Part shown: piece by piece, positions 1 through 7,782 of the stretch
How the letters are laid out: each line of letters starts with the position of its first letter
Numbering within the stretch: position 1 is the stretch's first letter
NCBI GenBank assembly: GCA_938009235.1
Contig: CALLIK010000004.1
Location: forward strand, 518,412-582,411
DNA length: 64,000 nt
Direction: 5' to 3'
From: an uncultured Caulobacterales bacterium
GTDB lineage: Bacteria > Pseudomonadota > Alphaproteobacteria > Caulobacterales > Maricaulaceae
Position numbers and translations under genes: made by a program
The notes under the pieces: generated by a model
Databases searched by the model: none
The model's input: only the letters and a program-made list of their open reading frames with translations
Told to the model about the DNA's origin: nothing

Positions 1-1136
1 CTGAAGCGGACCGCTGGACGCCAGTGAATTACATCCACATCGACCCGCGTTCATTCCAGGTCGACAAAGATGACCCACGCCAGCTGCGCCTGCGGTCGCG
101 TGAAAACCGTGACGGCATCGAACTGGCCCCATATAAATTCATCACGCATTGGTCGAAGCTGAAATCAGGCAAGCCTCATCGCGCAGCCCTGGCGCGCTTT
201 GTTGCCTGGACCTATCTGTTCCAAAACTTCACCCTGAAGGACTGGGTCGGATATGTGGAAACCTACGGCCAGCCTGTTCGGGTCGGACGCTATGGCAAAG
301 AAGCGACCGATGAAGACATCGCCACATTAATCAGCGCCCTGCAAAATATCGGGTCGGATGCGGCGGCGGCCATTCCAGATTCGATGAAGATGGAATTCAT
401 CAAGAATGCTGGAAGCGGCGGCGGCGGCCAGGCTTTCAAAGAACTGGCTGCATATTGTGATGGCCGCATCAGCAAGGCCGTGCTGGGTCAGACAATGACC
501 ACAGACAATGGGTCCAGCAATGCCCAGGCAAAGGTCCATGATGATGTGCGTACAGACATCAAACGTGCGGATGCGCGCAAGCTATGCAAGACGATTAACT
601 TGCACCTTATCCGTCCAGCGATTGATCTGAACTTCGGACCGCAAAAATCATATCCTTCTGTCCAGGCCATTGTTCTGGACCCTGAAGACCTGAAGGAATT
701 GCGCAGCGCGATTAAAGACTTCGCGGATATGGGCGCACAAATCCCGCAAACATTCATCCATCAAAGATGGGGCATTCCAAAGGCCGCCGATGGCGAAGCC
801 GTACTGGAACCAAAGAAGAAACAAACAGCCGCCGTTGCCGCGCCAGTCCGCACTGCGCGCAGCGTTGCGCACGGCCTGGCTTTGGCGCGGGCCAATGGCG
901 GTCCCCAGGCTGAAGGTCTGATGGATGAAATCTTGAACGATGGCCTGGATGGATGGGAGCCTGTCATGTCACCGCTTGTCGATCCTGTCCGCGTGGCGAT
1001 GGCTGGTGCAACTAACTATGAAGACGCGGCTGAACGTCTGGCCGCTGCCTATCCTAAGATGGCCGCATCAGAGTTAGCCCAAACTGTTCGTGATGCGATG
1101 GCAACATCGCGCGCGGTCGGCGATGCGATTGATTAG
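1..1136 (+). CDS. Phage portal protein, Mu gp29 type (DUF935), 5' partial
   Basis: Portal subunit, which forms the dodecameric DNA channel at one capsid vertex and binds the terminase. The reading frame is open to the left edge of the window (frame of position 3), and the residues just before the first in-frame GTG at 24 continue the family pattern, so the true start lies upstream. About 377 residues are visible. DUF935 portals usually have about 500, so roughly the N-terminal quarter is missing. The visible motif RWTPVNYIHIDPR and the aromatic FVAWTYLFQNFTLKDW stretch are typical of the family. It is followed after 9 bases by the ASCH-like gene and then the MuF gene, the normal partner order in Mu-like phages. 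Confidence 0.88.
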   Translation, partial: EADRWTPVNYIHIDPRSFQVDKDDPRQLRLRSRENRDGIELAPYKFITHWSKLKSGKPHRAALARFVAWTYLFQNFTLKDWVGYVETYGQPVRVGRYGKEATDEDIATLISALQNIGSDAAAAIPDSMKMEFIKNAGSGGGGQAFKELAAYCDGRISKAVLGQTMTTDNGSSNAQAKVHDDVRTDIKRADARKLCKTINLHLIRPAIDLNFGPQKSYPSVQAIVLDPEDLKELRSAIKDFADMGAQIPQTFIHQRWGIPKAADGEAVLEPKKKQTAAVAAPVRTARSVAHGLALARANGGPQAEGLMDEILNDGLDGWEPVMSPLVDPVRVAMAGATNYEDAAERLAAAYPKMAASELAQTVRDAMATSRAVGDAID

Positions 1137-1145
1137 GATGACGCC

Positions 1146-1445
1146 ATGACTGGAAAACCATTATTCATCCCGCTGAAGACCGAATATTTCGAAGCATTTA
1201 AGAGCGGCTTAAAGCAATATGAATTGCGAAAGTATGGCGCGCGCTGGAATGAAAACACATGCCGCGTGGGCCGCTGCGCTACTCTGTCAAAAGGGTATGG
1301 CAAACATGAACGACTGACCCGCGAAGTCACCGCCTTCGAACGCAAGAGCGTTTCCGAATTGTCTGACAAAGACCGCGCAGATTTCATCGCCTGTTATGGC
1401 GAAGCCGAAACGGATGTCGCGGTCATCTGGGTTCCGGCCCTTTAA
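1146..1445 (+). CDS. ASCH-domain-like small phage protein
   Basis: A 99-residue protein starting PLFIPLKTEYFEAFKSG, with YELR at about residues 27-30. The pattern 'sugar-like strand, short helix, K.YELRKYG' resembles ASCH/PUA-like folds, which bind RNA or modified nucleic acid; this assignment is from pattern only. It sits between the portal and MuF genes, one base ahead of the MuF start, so it belongs to the head operon although it is not a core Mu head gene. Its role is unknown. A nucleic-acid or nucleotide-binding function is inference. Confidence 0.55.
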   Translation: MTGKPLFIPLKTEYFEAFKSGLKQYELRKYGARWNENTCRVGRCATLSKGYGKHERLTREVTAFERKSVSELSDKDRADFIACYGEAETDVAVIWVPAL

Positions 1446-1446
1446 G

Positions 1447-2655
1447 ATGGAAGGCTTTGAATATTCACCGGCCCCGCCCCAGGCGGTTCTGGATTATCTT
1501 AAATTAAAGGGGCTTAAGCCTGCCTTTAGTTGGCAAGATGTGATGCGCGAAGAACACAGCTTTGGGTTCACGGTTGCCAAAGCAACCCAGCTGAATGTCC
1601 TAACAACGATTCAGGATAGTTTGGTGAAGGCTGAAGCGGCGGGCATCCCTTTCGCAGCCTGGGCAAGAGACTTAGAACCACAGCTGAAGACACTGGGCTG
1701 GTGGGGTGATGGGGATGCCGTCGACCAGCTAACTGGTGAAACACGTCCTGCGCGCCTGGGTTCACCGCGCCGCCTGAAGACAATCCACTGGGCGAACACC
1801 CGTACTGCGCGCGCCGCAGGACAATGGGAACGCATCCAAAGAACGAAGGATGCTTTGCCTTTCTTGCTTTATCAACTGGGACCGTCTGAAAATCACCGCC
1901 CGCTTCATGAAGATAAAGAAGGCCTTATCCTTCGCGCCGATGACAGCTTCTGGGAAGTCTGGCTGCCGCCAAATGGCTGGGGCTGCAAATGTCATGTGCG
2001 GCAGATTTCAGCAGCTGAAGCGCAGCGCCGTGGATTTGTCGACGCGCCTGCGCCGGTTATCCCAGAACAGGAGTTCGTCAACAGCCGAACCAATGAAGTC
2101 ACAACAGTTCCGCAAGGCATCGACCCAGGCTGGAACACAAACCCAGGATTTAATCGCGCCCAGAACGTTCGCAAGTTTTTGGCGGATGACTTTAACGCTT
2201 CGCCTTTGAACCTGGCGCGCATCGCGGTCGCCGACTATACGCGCGACTCCGAATTTAAAGCGATGATGTTAGGGCAGCGCCCAGACCAGTTTGCAATTCC
2301 GATTGCGCGGCTTCCTGAAGATATTGCTGCGACCTTTGGGACATCAACGCAGACTGTGATTGTCAGCAGCAAAACTTTGTCGACCCACAACGCCATCGCC
2401 AATGTTAAAAAATATCCGCCGCCAGAAGAATGGGCAGTCATCATCGACCGCCTGGCGACAAACAATGCTGAAATATATCTTCAGGATGGCGGCAAATCCC
2501 TACATGTGTTTTTCGATCATGTGGGCGTTATTGAAACCAGCGCGCGTCAATATCGTAGTGTCATCACCCGCACAGTAGATGGCGACGAAATCTTCCTGTC
2601 CACGTTTCATCCCTGGGGAGAACGCAAGCCTAAGCGTGGAAGACGGATAAAGTGA
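1447..2655 (+). CDS. Phage head morphogenesis protein (Mu gp30/MuF, SPP1 gp7 family) with C-terminal nuclease-like domain
   Basis: Minor head protein of the MuF family, packed with the portal and involved in capsid assembly and possibly DNA ejection. I chose ATG 1447, one base after the preceding stop, over an upstream in-frame codon at 1396 that overlaps the ASCH gene. The product has 402 residues. The MuF hallmark PPNGWGCKC is at residues 174-182, preceded by the H(R)PLHEDKEGLILRADD segment. Residues of about 265-402 form a separate compact domain (start FAIPIARLPEDIA, end HPWGERKPKRGRRIK) resembling the Barnase/EndoU/colicin-type (PBECR) nuclease domains fused to many MuF proteins. The nuclease assignment is pattern-based and its catalytic residues are not established here. 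Confidence 0.85.
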   Translation: MEGFEYSPAPPQAVLDYLKLKGLKPAFSWQDVMREEHSFGFTVAKATQLNVLTTIQDSLVKAEAAGIPFAAWARDLEPQLKTLGWWGDGDAVDQLTGETRPARLGSPRRLKTIHWANTRTARAAGQWERIQRTKDALPFLLYQLGPSENHRPLHEDKEGLILRADDSFWEVWLPPNGWGCKCHVRQISAAEAQRRGFVDAPAPVIPEQEFVNSRTNEVTTVPQGIDPGWNTNPGFNRAQNVRKFLADDFNASPLNLARIAVADYTRDSEFKAMMLGQRPDQFAIPIARLPEDIAATFGTSTQTVIVSSKTLSTHNAIANVKKYPPPEEWAVIIDRLATNNAEIYLQDGGKSLHVFFDHVGVIETSARQYRSVITRTVDGDEIFLSTFHPWGERKPKRGRRIK

Positions 2656-2986
2656 AAAGGTCCAGGCGGGTCGGATGCCCCGCGCAGCTCAAGGCTGGTT
2701 TTCCGGATGGCTCTGGACGGGCGTTAGATAGCCGTTTTACCTTAATGAAGCAAGAATTTTTGCAGAAAGCTGCAAATAGCACCCTGACAACGGCCCTGAC
2801 CAGAAGTTTAAGGCCTCTTAAGCGGCTCTAGGGCGGTTTTTACAAAAATTACGCATCATCATTGCACCCTGACAATTTGTGGGCCATTGTGGGTCATTCT
2901 CGCAGACATCACCTTTTTGAAGAATTCTGCATTAAGCTGACAACTAACAGCGCTGCTATCCCTTAACCGCCCGCTAGGTTCTGGGA
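2656..2986. other. Non-coding gap between MuF and protease genes
   Basis: This 331-base gap is unusual in an otherwise gapless late region. It contains two copies of GCACCCTGACAA (near 2779 and 2865). A 28-codon open frame at 2743 has no ribosome binding site and I do not call it. The gap may hold a promoter or processing site for the capsid genes, or the scar of a lost gene (Mu has gpG-type genes here). No stable terminator is obvious. Confidence 0.4.
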
Positions 2987-4138
2987 ATGACAAAACCCGC
3001 CCCTAAAACATTCAACAGAACGACTGAACGTGTCTTGCCGCAAGGCGTTCACATTGCAGCGTCTGCGTCCTTCATTTCTGAAGCCGTTGTCCCTGAAGAC
3101 GATAGCGCGACAACCTGGAACATGCTGCTTCCAGCTGGTGAGGTTATCGAATGTCGTGATGGGCGCGTCTATCAGAACCCAAACCCACAAGCGATTGTCG
3201 ACGCCTACAATGCCGACACTATCGAAATCATGATCGACACAAATCATGACAGCGTTTGGATGGGATGGGACCCAGCAGCACATGGCTGGGTTAAGAAGAT
3301 GGAGCTGCGCGAAGGCGCTATCTGGGGCGAAGTCGAATGGACAGACAACGGCGTCGAAGTCTTATCCCGCAAACATTATCGCTATCTATCCCCTGCATTT
3401 TTAGAGCGTCCCGAAGGCACAATTACCGCCATCGTTTCGCTTGGATTGGTCAATCAACCCGCCATGACCATGCCCGCCGTTGCGCGGTCCGAAACCCCTG
3501 GCGACCCAAAAATCCAAAACACTAAAACGAAGGAGTCCATTGTGGATGAAGAACAGATTGCGCAACTGCGCAAAGCCTATGGCCTGGCGGATGATGCCAG
3601 CGTTGCAGACGTTATCGCAGCAAGCCTCGCTGCTGCGCCTGCGCCTGCTGATGATGCAAACGCAGAAGCCGCTGCTGCCTCTGCTGCTGCGGCAGAAGCT
3701 GAAGCTGCTGGGACAGACACTGGCGCTGAAGGCGCTGCTGCTACTGGAACAGATAACGCACCGGACCTGACACAGTTTGTTCCGCGCGCAGATTATGACC
3801 TAGTCGCTGCCGAACGTGATGCCCTTAAAGGTGACGCTGATGCAGCGCCAGCTGAAGCGGACATCGAAGCTGCTGTCGACGGCGCAATCGCCACGGCGCG
3901 CATCGCGCCAGCATCCCGCGCCCATTACATTGGAATGTGCAGCACTCAAAAAGGCTTCGATAGTTTCAAAGCCTTCGCGAAGACCGGTCCAAAGGTCGTG
4001 GCGACATCTGCTGATGCTTCCCTGAACACACCTGCGACAGCGGGTTCACAACTTTCATCGGCTGAAATTGCGGTCTGCCGGTCAATGGGCATCAGCCAGG
4101 AAAAATTTATCGCAAACAAAAAAGCAAAGGGAGCCTAG
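2987..4138 (+). CDS. Phage capsid maturation protease with fused scaffold (Mu gpI type)
   Basis: A 383-residue serine-type head protease. The N-terminal part (about 1-180) contains the gpI pattern: MLLPAGEVIECRDGR, then ND-rich turns, ANGxW-like HGWVKKMELREGAIWGEV, and RYLSPAF followed by a conserved SLGLVNQPA segment. The C-terminal half is Ala/Glu-rich and low in complexity (about 215-265), then helical, as expected of a scaffold that is later degraded. An in-frame internal start at GTG 3542 with its own ribosome binding site probably yields the scaffold alone. Located directly upstream of the decoration and major capsid genes. Confidence 0.88.
   Translation: MTKPAPKTFNRTTERVLPQGVHIAASASFISEAVVPEDDSATTWNMLLPAGEVIECRDGRVYQNPNPQAIVDAYNADTIEIMIDTNHDSVWMGWDPAAHGWVKKMELREGAIWGEVEWTDNGVEVLSRKHYRYLSPAFLERPEGTITAIVSLGLVNQPAMTMPAVARSETPGDPKIQNTKTKESIVDEEQIAQLRKAYGLADDASVADVIAASLAAAPAPADDANAEAAAASAAAAEAEAAGTDTGAEGAAATGTDNAPDLTQFVPRADYDLVAAERDALKGDADAAPAEADIEAAVDGAIATARIAPASRAHYIGMCSTQKGFDSFKAFAKTGPKVVATSADASLNTPATAGSQLSSAEIAVCRSMGISQEKFIANKKAKGA
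3542..4138 (+). CDS. Nested scaffold protein from internal start (Mu gpZ equivalent)
   Basis: Within the protease gene and in the same frame, AAGGAG at 3530-3535 is followed after six bases by GTG at 3542, which would start a 198-residue product (VDEEQIAQLRKAYGL...). Codon 186 of the full protein is this GTG. Mu and lambda-type phages make a free scaffold from the 3' part of the protease gene in just this way. The Shine-Dalgarno match inside coding sequence is seen directly; actual initiation there is inference. Confidence 0.6.
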   Translation: MDEEQIAQLRKAYGLADDASVADVIAASLAAAPAPADDANAEAAAASAAAAEAEAAGTDTGAEGAAATGTDNAPDLTQFVPRADYDLVAAERDALKGDADAAPAEADIEAAVDGAIATARIAPASRAHYIGMCSTQKGFDSFKAFAKTGPKVVATSADASLNTPATAGSQLSSAEIAVCRSMGISQEKFIANKKAKGA

Positions 4139-4144
4139 ACCCAA

Positions 4145-4546
4145 ATGGCACTTACGAAAAAACGTGAAATCGTCACACGCGAACTGGGCGGCGTATCGCA
4201 TCCCCTCGCAGCGAATGCAAAAATCTTTGAAGGCGGCCTTGTCGTTTTGAATGCCGCAGGTTTTGCCTTGGCTGGCATTGAAGGCGAAGGCTTAACATCT
4301 GTCGGTCGTGCAAACACATCCGCAGATAATACGGGCGGCCCAGATGGCGGCACAGCGGTCACAGCCCGCATCGATTATGCGTGTCGCTATGACAATGACT
4401 CAGTCGCGCCGGTTACTCGCACCAGCATCATGTCCGCCTGTTACATCAAAGATGACGTGACTGTGTCGTCTGATGACACTGGGCGCAGCGCTGCTGGAAC
4501 TGTTGTGGATGTCGACGCTGATGGCGTCTGGATCGCATTCATTTAA
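4145..4546 (+). CDS. Putative capsid decoration protein
   Basis: A 133-residue protein between the protease/scaffold and major capsid genes, the usual place for a head decoration or cement protein (as in lambda gpD or the DUF2190 group). It is rich in Gly, Ala and Thr with short beta-like segments (FEGGLVVLNAAGFALAG; AAGTVVDVDADGVWIAFI) and no membrane segment. The last motif, a strand ending in VW.AF, is common in DUF2190-like cement proteins. Function is inferred from position and composition only. Confidence 0.6.
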   Translation: MALTKKREIVTRELGGVSHPLAANAKIFEGGLVVLNAAGFALAGIEGEGLTSVGRANTSADNTGGPDGGTAVTARIDYACRYDNDSVAPVTRTSIMSACYIKDDVTVSSDDTGRSAAGTVVDVDADGVWIAFI

Positions 4547-4576
4547 TCCCTGAAAATTTAAGAAAAGAGAATTCCA

Positions 4577-5509
4577 ATGGACCCAATGGTAATCACACCC
4601 GAAATTCTTGAAGCTGTCCGTGGCGGCCTTCAAACTCAATTCCAAGATGTCTTTGACGGCGTCGAAACAATGTGGCCTGACTTGGCAACAGAAGTTCCGT
4701 CGACAACTGGCGGTAACAACTACGACTGGTTAAGCGACATTCCAGGCATCCGCGAATGGATTGGCGACCGTCAAATCCGCCGCCTGTCTGAACAGGGCTA
4801 TCGCATCGAAAACAAATTGTTCGAAGGCACAATCGGTGTGAAACGCACCCATGTCGAAGACGGCAATATGGGTTCCTATAATGTCCGCACATCACAACTA
4901 GCTGACCGTGCTGCGAGACATCCAGACAAATTAATCTTCACCCTTATCCCGAACGGATTCAACACGCGCTGCTTCGACGGTCAAAATTTCTTCGACCATG
5001 AACATCCAGTCGGACGCGATGGCAAAGAAGCCAACGTGTCGAACATGCAGGATGGCAATGGCTCGACCTGGTATTTGCTCGACACATCCGCGCCGCTGAA
5101 ACCATTCATCTGGCAGAAGCGCACGAATGTCGAATTCACATCTGTCGATGCTGAAGGCAACGCATCAGCCAATGTCGTGTTTATGAAAGACGAATATCTG
5201 TTCGGCACACGTCATCGCGGAAACGCTGGTTTCGGAATGTGGCAACTGGCCTATGCGTCAAAAGCCCCGCTGACTGCCGAGAACGTCGCCCGCGCCCGTG
5301 AAATCATGGAAGGTTATGTCGACAATGAAGGCGAAGAACTTGGCGTGTCGCCGAATGTTCTTCTGGTCGGACGTTCGAACCGCGTTGCTGGTGACAAGAT
5401 TGTGAACGCGAAGGAAGTGCCGGTCGTGCAGGCTGATGACTCCATCGTCAAAGAACACAACCCATTGCAGGGCGCGTTCAAACTCATGGTCGCACCGCGT
5501 CTAAAATAG
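4577..5509 (+). CDS. Major capsid protein, Mu gpT type
   Basis: A 310-residue protein and the main shell subunit. It starts with a helix (MVITPEILEAVRGGLQTQFQD) and then the gpT-typical SDIPGIREWIGDRQIRRLSE and FEGTIGVKRTHVEDGNMG. The HEHPVG motif and the conserved C-terminal NPLQGAFKLMVAPRL end also fit. Length matches the family (about 300). A good ribosome binding site (AAGAAAAGAGAATTCC) precedes ATG 4577. Confidence 0.93.
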   Translation: MDPMVITPEILEAVRGGLQTQFQDVFDGVETMWPDLATEVPSTTGGNNYDWLSDIPGIREWIGDRQIRRLSEQGYRIENKLFEGTIGVKRTHVEDGNMGSYNVRTSQLADRAARHPDKLIFTLIPNGFNTRCFDGQNFFDHEHPVGRDGKEANVSNMQDGNGSTWYLLDTSAPLKPFIWQKRTNVEFTSVDAEGNASANVVFMKDEYLFGTRHRGNAGFGMWQLAYASKAPLTAENVARAREIMEGYVDNEGEELGVSPNVLLVGRSNRVAGDKIVNAKEVPVVQADDSIVKEHNPLQGAFKLMVAPRLK

Positions 5510-5518
5510 GAGGCTGAC

Positions 5519-5950
5519 ATGGGTAAACTAACCATCATTGCATCCGTGTCCGGTTCTTATCGGCGCGGCGGCCTGGACCTTTCCAGCGGCAGAACAGTCG
5601 TGATCGATGAAAAGGAAGTCAGCAAACAACAGCTGAAGTCTTTGAAAGCGGACAAGCGCGTCACTGTCACTGAAGCCAAAGCTGGCGACAAATCAAAAGT
5701 CACGGCGGATGAACGGCGGATCGCGAAGGAATTGAAGGATGCCAAAGCGGAAGCTGCTGGTCCTTTAAAGACAGCGAAAGACGCGGTTAAGGCCGCAGGA
5801 CAAGCAGGCGGGAAGAACAAATCTGAAGAGCAAAAGGCAGCACTTGCCAAAGCTAAAGAAGATTTATCGACGGCCCAGTCTGTCCATGATGACGCTGTGA
5901 ATGAAGCTGAAACGACTGCTGCGGATGACCGCAAGCAGCTGGGACTGTGA
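5519..5950 (+). CDS. Mu gp35-like protein (HI1506 family)
   Basis: A 143-residue protein. The first 50 residues match the short gp35/HI1506 domain (I.A...GSYRRGGLDLSSGRTVVID..EVSKQQL..L..D.RVTV). The rest is a highly charged Ala/Lys/Glu-rich segment (about 65-135) likely to form a coiled coil. It follows the capsid gene by 9 bases with AGGAGG at about 5509-5514. The exact role in Mu is unknown; position suggests head completion. Confidence 0.75.
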   Translation: MGKLTIIASVSGSYRRGGLDLSSGRTVVIDEKEVSKQQLKSLKADKRVTVTEAKAGDKSKVTADERRIAKELKDAKAEAAGPLKTAKDAVKAAGQAGGKNKSEEQKAALAKAKEDLSTAQSVHDDAVNEAETTAADDRKQLGL

Positions 5951-6162
5951 GTACGTAGCACAGCCCACACCTAGTCACCCAGGGGACGGGGGGACGGCGG
6001 GCCAGGTTTTCCATATTCGCCTGGTCCGCCAATTAATCCCGAAGGGGGAAGATGACGCGCCCCGCACTAACTGGCTGATGGCCTTGGCCTTTGGGCGGCA
6101 TCATCAGTCCCGTCATCCAAGCAGGTGAAAGGCCTGCACAATAAAAGTTGAAAGGAAATATT
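5951..6162. other. Intergenic region with short hairpins after gp35
   Basis: This 212-base spacer holds a G-rich tract (about 5990-6002), an imperfect CCAGG...CCTGG hairpin (about 6003-6030) and GCAGG...CCTGC (6121-6137). None has a T-tract, so these are not clear terminators. They may be RNA-processing or transcript-stability elements between the head and head-tail-connector genes. No gene is supported. Confidence 0.35.
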
Positions 6163-6360
6163 ATGACCGAGCGCCACACATGCCACGCAAAAATTCTTGC
6201 AGATTCTATCAGCTTTCCAGACCCTGATGGGGAAGGAACTGTCACCGCTGTCAAAGGCGAAATCCGCGTGATGATCCGCGATGATGCGAAAGCCTTTGAA
6301 GTTGAAGGCACTGTCAAAATTCTGTCCGATGAAGAAGCTAAAGCGGCTGGCCTAGTTTAA
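6163..6360 (+). CDS. Small phage protein of unknown function
   Basis: A 65-residue protein starting at ATG 6163, chosen over a TTG at 6148 because AAAGGAAA at about 6150-6157 is well placed for it. It is acidic with beta-like segments (VTAVKGEIRVMIRDDAKAFEVEGTVKIL). It ends on the base before the gp36 start. I do not recognise the family. Its position between gp35 and gp36 suggests a head-associated role. Confidence 0.7.
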   Translation: MTERHTCHAKILADSISFPDPDGEGTVTAVKGEIRVMIRDDAKAFEVEGTVKILSDEEAKAAGLV

Positions 6361-6773
6361 TGTACGCAACCCGTTCAGACATCACAGAAAAATATGGCGC
6401 TGATGCGCTCTATCCTGCTGCGGATGCGGACGGGACCATTGATGATGCCAAAATTTCCAAGGCTTTGAAGGCTGCGTCATCTGTTATCGATAGTTATATA
6501 GGCATCCGTCATCGCCTACCGCTTCCACAGGCGTCCAAACGATTGACAGACATCTGCATCGACATTGCGGTTTATGAAATGTCACCTGGCGCTGACACGC
6601 TAACGGACGAAATAAAATCTCGAAACAAAGCGGCTATCGCCTGGCTGAAGGACGTGTCCGCAGGCCGCGCATCGCTTGGACTTCCAACACCTGCTGGCAA
6701 AACATCTGCCCGTCCAGTGGTTACCACAGGCAGCACGAAACTGTTTTCCCGTCAATCCATGCGTGACCTTTAA
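6360..6773 (+). CDS. Mu gp36-like protein (DUF1320), head-tail connector
   Basis: A 137-residue protein with the DUF1320 signature: Y.TRSDITEKYGADALYPAADAD near the N-terminus, AASSVIDSYIGIRHRLPLP, then a helix IDIAVYEM and KAAIAWLKDVSAGRASLG. In Mu-like phages this is thought to act as a head completion or connector protein. It overlaps the preceding stop by one base and the next start by one base, indicating translational coupling. Confidence 0.88.
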   Translation: MYATRSDITEKYGADALYPAADADGTIDDAKISKALKAASSVIDSYIGIRHRLPLPQASKRLTDICIDIAVYEMSPGADTLTDEIKSRNKAAIAWLKDVSAGRASLGLPTPAGKTSARPVVTTGSTKLFSRQSMRDL

Positions 6774-7225
6774 TGGCTGGCGTTGCCCTACAATATGATG
6801 TTTCCCAGCTGGATGTCGCAGCATCAGTTCTGAATGGCATTTCTGGTTTAATTGAACCGGCTGCTATCACGAACACCGTGGCCGCGATTGTGGAGTCACA
6901 GACCCGCCGCCGCATCCAGGATGAAAAGACTGCACCGGACGGAACGCCCTGGGCTGCATGGTCACCAGGCTATGCAGAAACCCGCCATTCCGGACAAAGC
7001 CTTCTGCAAGGTGAAGGCGATCTACTCGACACAATTTTCGGCGAACAGCGCGGTGATGAAGCCGTGGTCGGTTCGCCATTAGTTTATGCCGCGATCCAGC
7101 AGCATGGCGGTGCAGATGTCGGCAAGCCCGAACTTACTGCCCGCCCGTTTCTTGGCGTGTCTGATGACAACGCCCGCGAAATCGAAGACGTGGTCATCAC
7201 ATATCTGGAAGGGCTGCGGTTATGA
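6773..7225 (+). CDS. Phage virion morphogenesis protein (P2 gpS/Mu gpG-like tail completion)
   Basis: A 150-residue protein matching the virion morphogenesis family: R.....DGTPWAAWSP.Y, SLLQGEGDLLDTI, VVGSPLVYAAIQQHGG and a conserved end ARPFLGVSDDNAREIEDVV. The family is involved in joining or completing the tail. It overlaps gp36 by one base and the gp37 start by four bases (ATGA). Confidence 0.88.
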   Translation: MAGVALQYDVSQLDVAASVLNGISGLIEPAAITNTVAAIVESQTRRRIQDEKTAPDGTPWAAWSPGYAETRHSGQSLLQGEGDLLDTIFGEQRGDEAVVGSPLVYAAIQQHGGADVGKPELTARPFLGVSDDNAREIEDVVITYLEGLRL

Positions 7226-7782
7226 GCGCCCTTGTAAACATGCAGGCCAAAGTCGTGGCGACCATCGCGGCGCTGATGCCAAAGCTGAAGGAATGCAAAC
7301 CGCATCCTGGGCGGTTCACCCGTGAAGAACTTGAAAAGTTCCGTGTGAAGTCGCCATCTGTTCATGTTGCTGTTCCATCAATTAGAAATCCCAGTTCTTC
7401 TGGCGGCGTTCTACAATGCAGCGTGAAAACTGTTTTGGTTTTGACTGCGAAGAATACGGTCGATGAAAACGACAAGGCGTTCAGCCGGTCGGAATCAGCC
7501 ATGAACATGGTCGCGGCCATTTTGCTGGCGCTGCCGACCGCGACACTGGGCGCAGGCATTGGCGCGTGTGAAGATATTGCCGCAGATAATCTTTACGGCA
7601 GCGGCGATGACAAACAAGGCGTGGCGATGTGGGCAATCCACTGGAACAACACGGTCACGCTTTCATCCCCTGTCGAAGAAGGTGTTCTGCCTTCAGAATT
7701 ATATCTGGGCTTCGCACCTGAAATCGGGACCGGCCATGAAGATGACTATGTCCGGATAGCTGGGGGCGATGATGATGTCTGA
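7222..7782 (+). CDS. Mu gp37-like protein (DUF1834), tail terminator type
   Basis: A 186-residue protein with a helix-rich start (LVNMQAKVVATIAALMPKLKE) and the segment LLALPTATLGAGIGACEDIAADNLY, then WAIHWNNTVTL, as in the Gp37/DUF1834 family that probably caps the tail tube at the neck. It starts in a 4-base overlap with the previous gene and its end overlaps the gpV start. Confidence 0.8.
   Translation: MSALVNMQAKVVATIAALMPKLKECKPHPGRFTREELEKFRVKSPSVHVAVPSIRNPSSSGGVLQCSVKTVLVLTAKNTVDENDKAFSRSESAMNMVAAILLALPTATLGAGIGACEDIAADNLYGSGDDKQGVAMWAIHWNNTVTLSSPVEEGVLPSELYLGFAPEIGTGHEDDYVRIAGGDDDV

Noticed and set aside
2743..2829. 28-codon open frame in the gap before the protease gene
   Set aside because: No ribosome binding site and no recognisable protein; kept as non-coding.
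5901..6128. 75-codon + strand open frame after gp35
   Set aside because: Overlaps the gp35 end and has no plausible start; composition is not protein-like.
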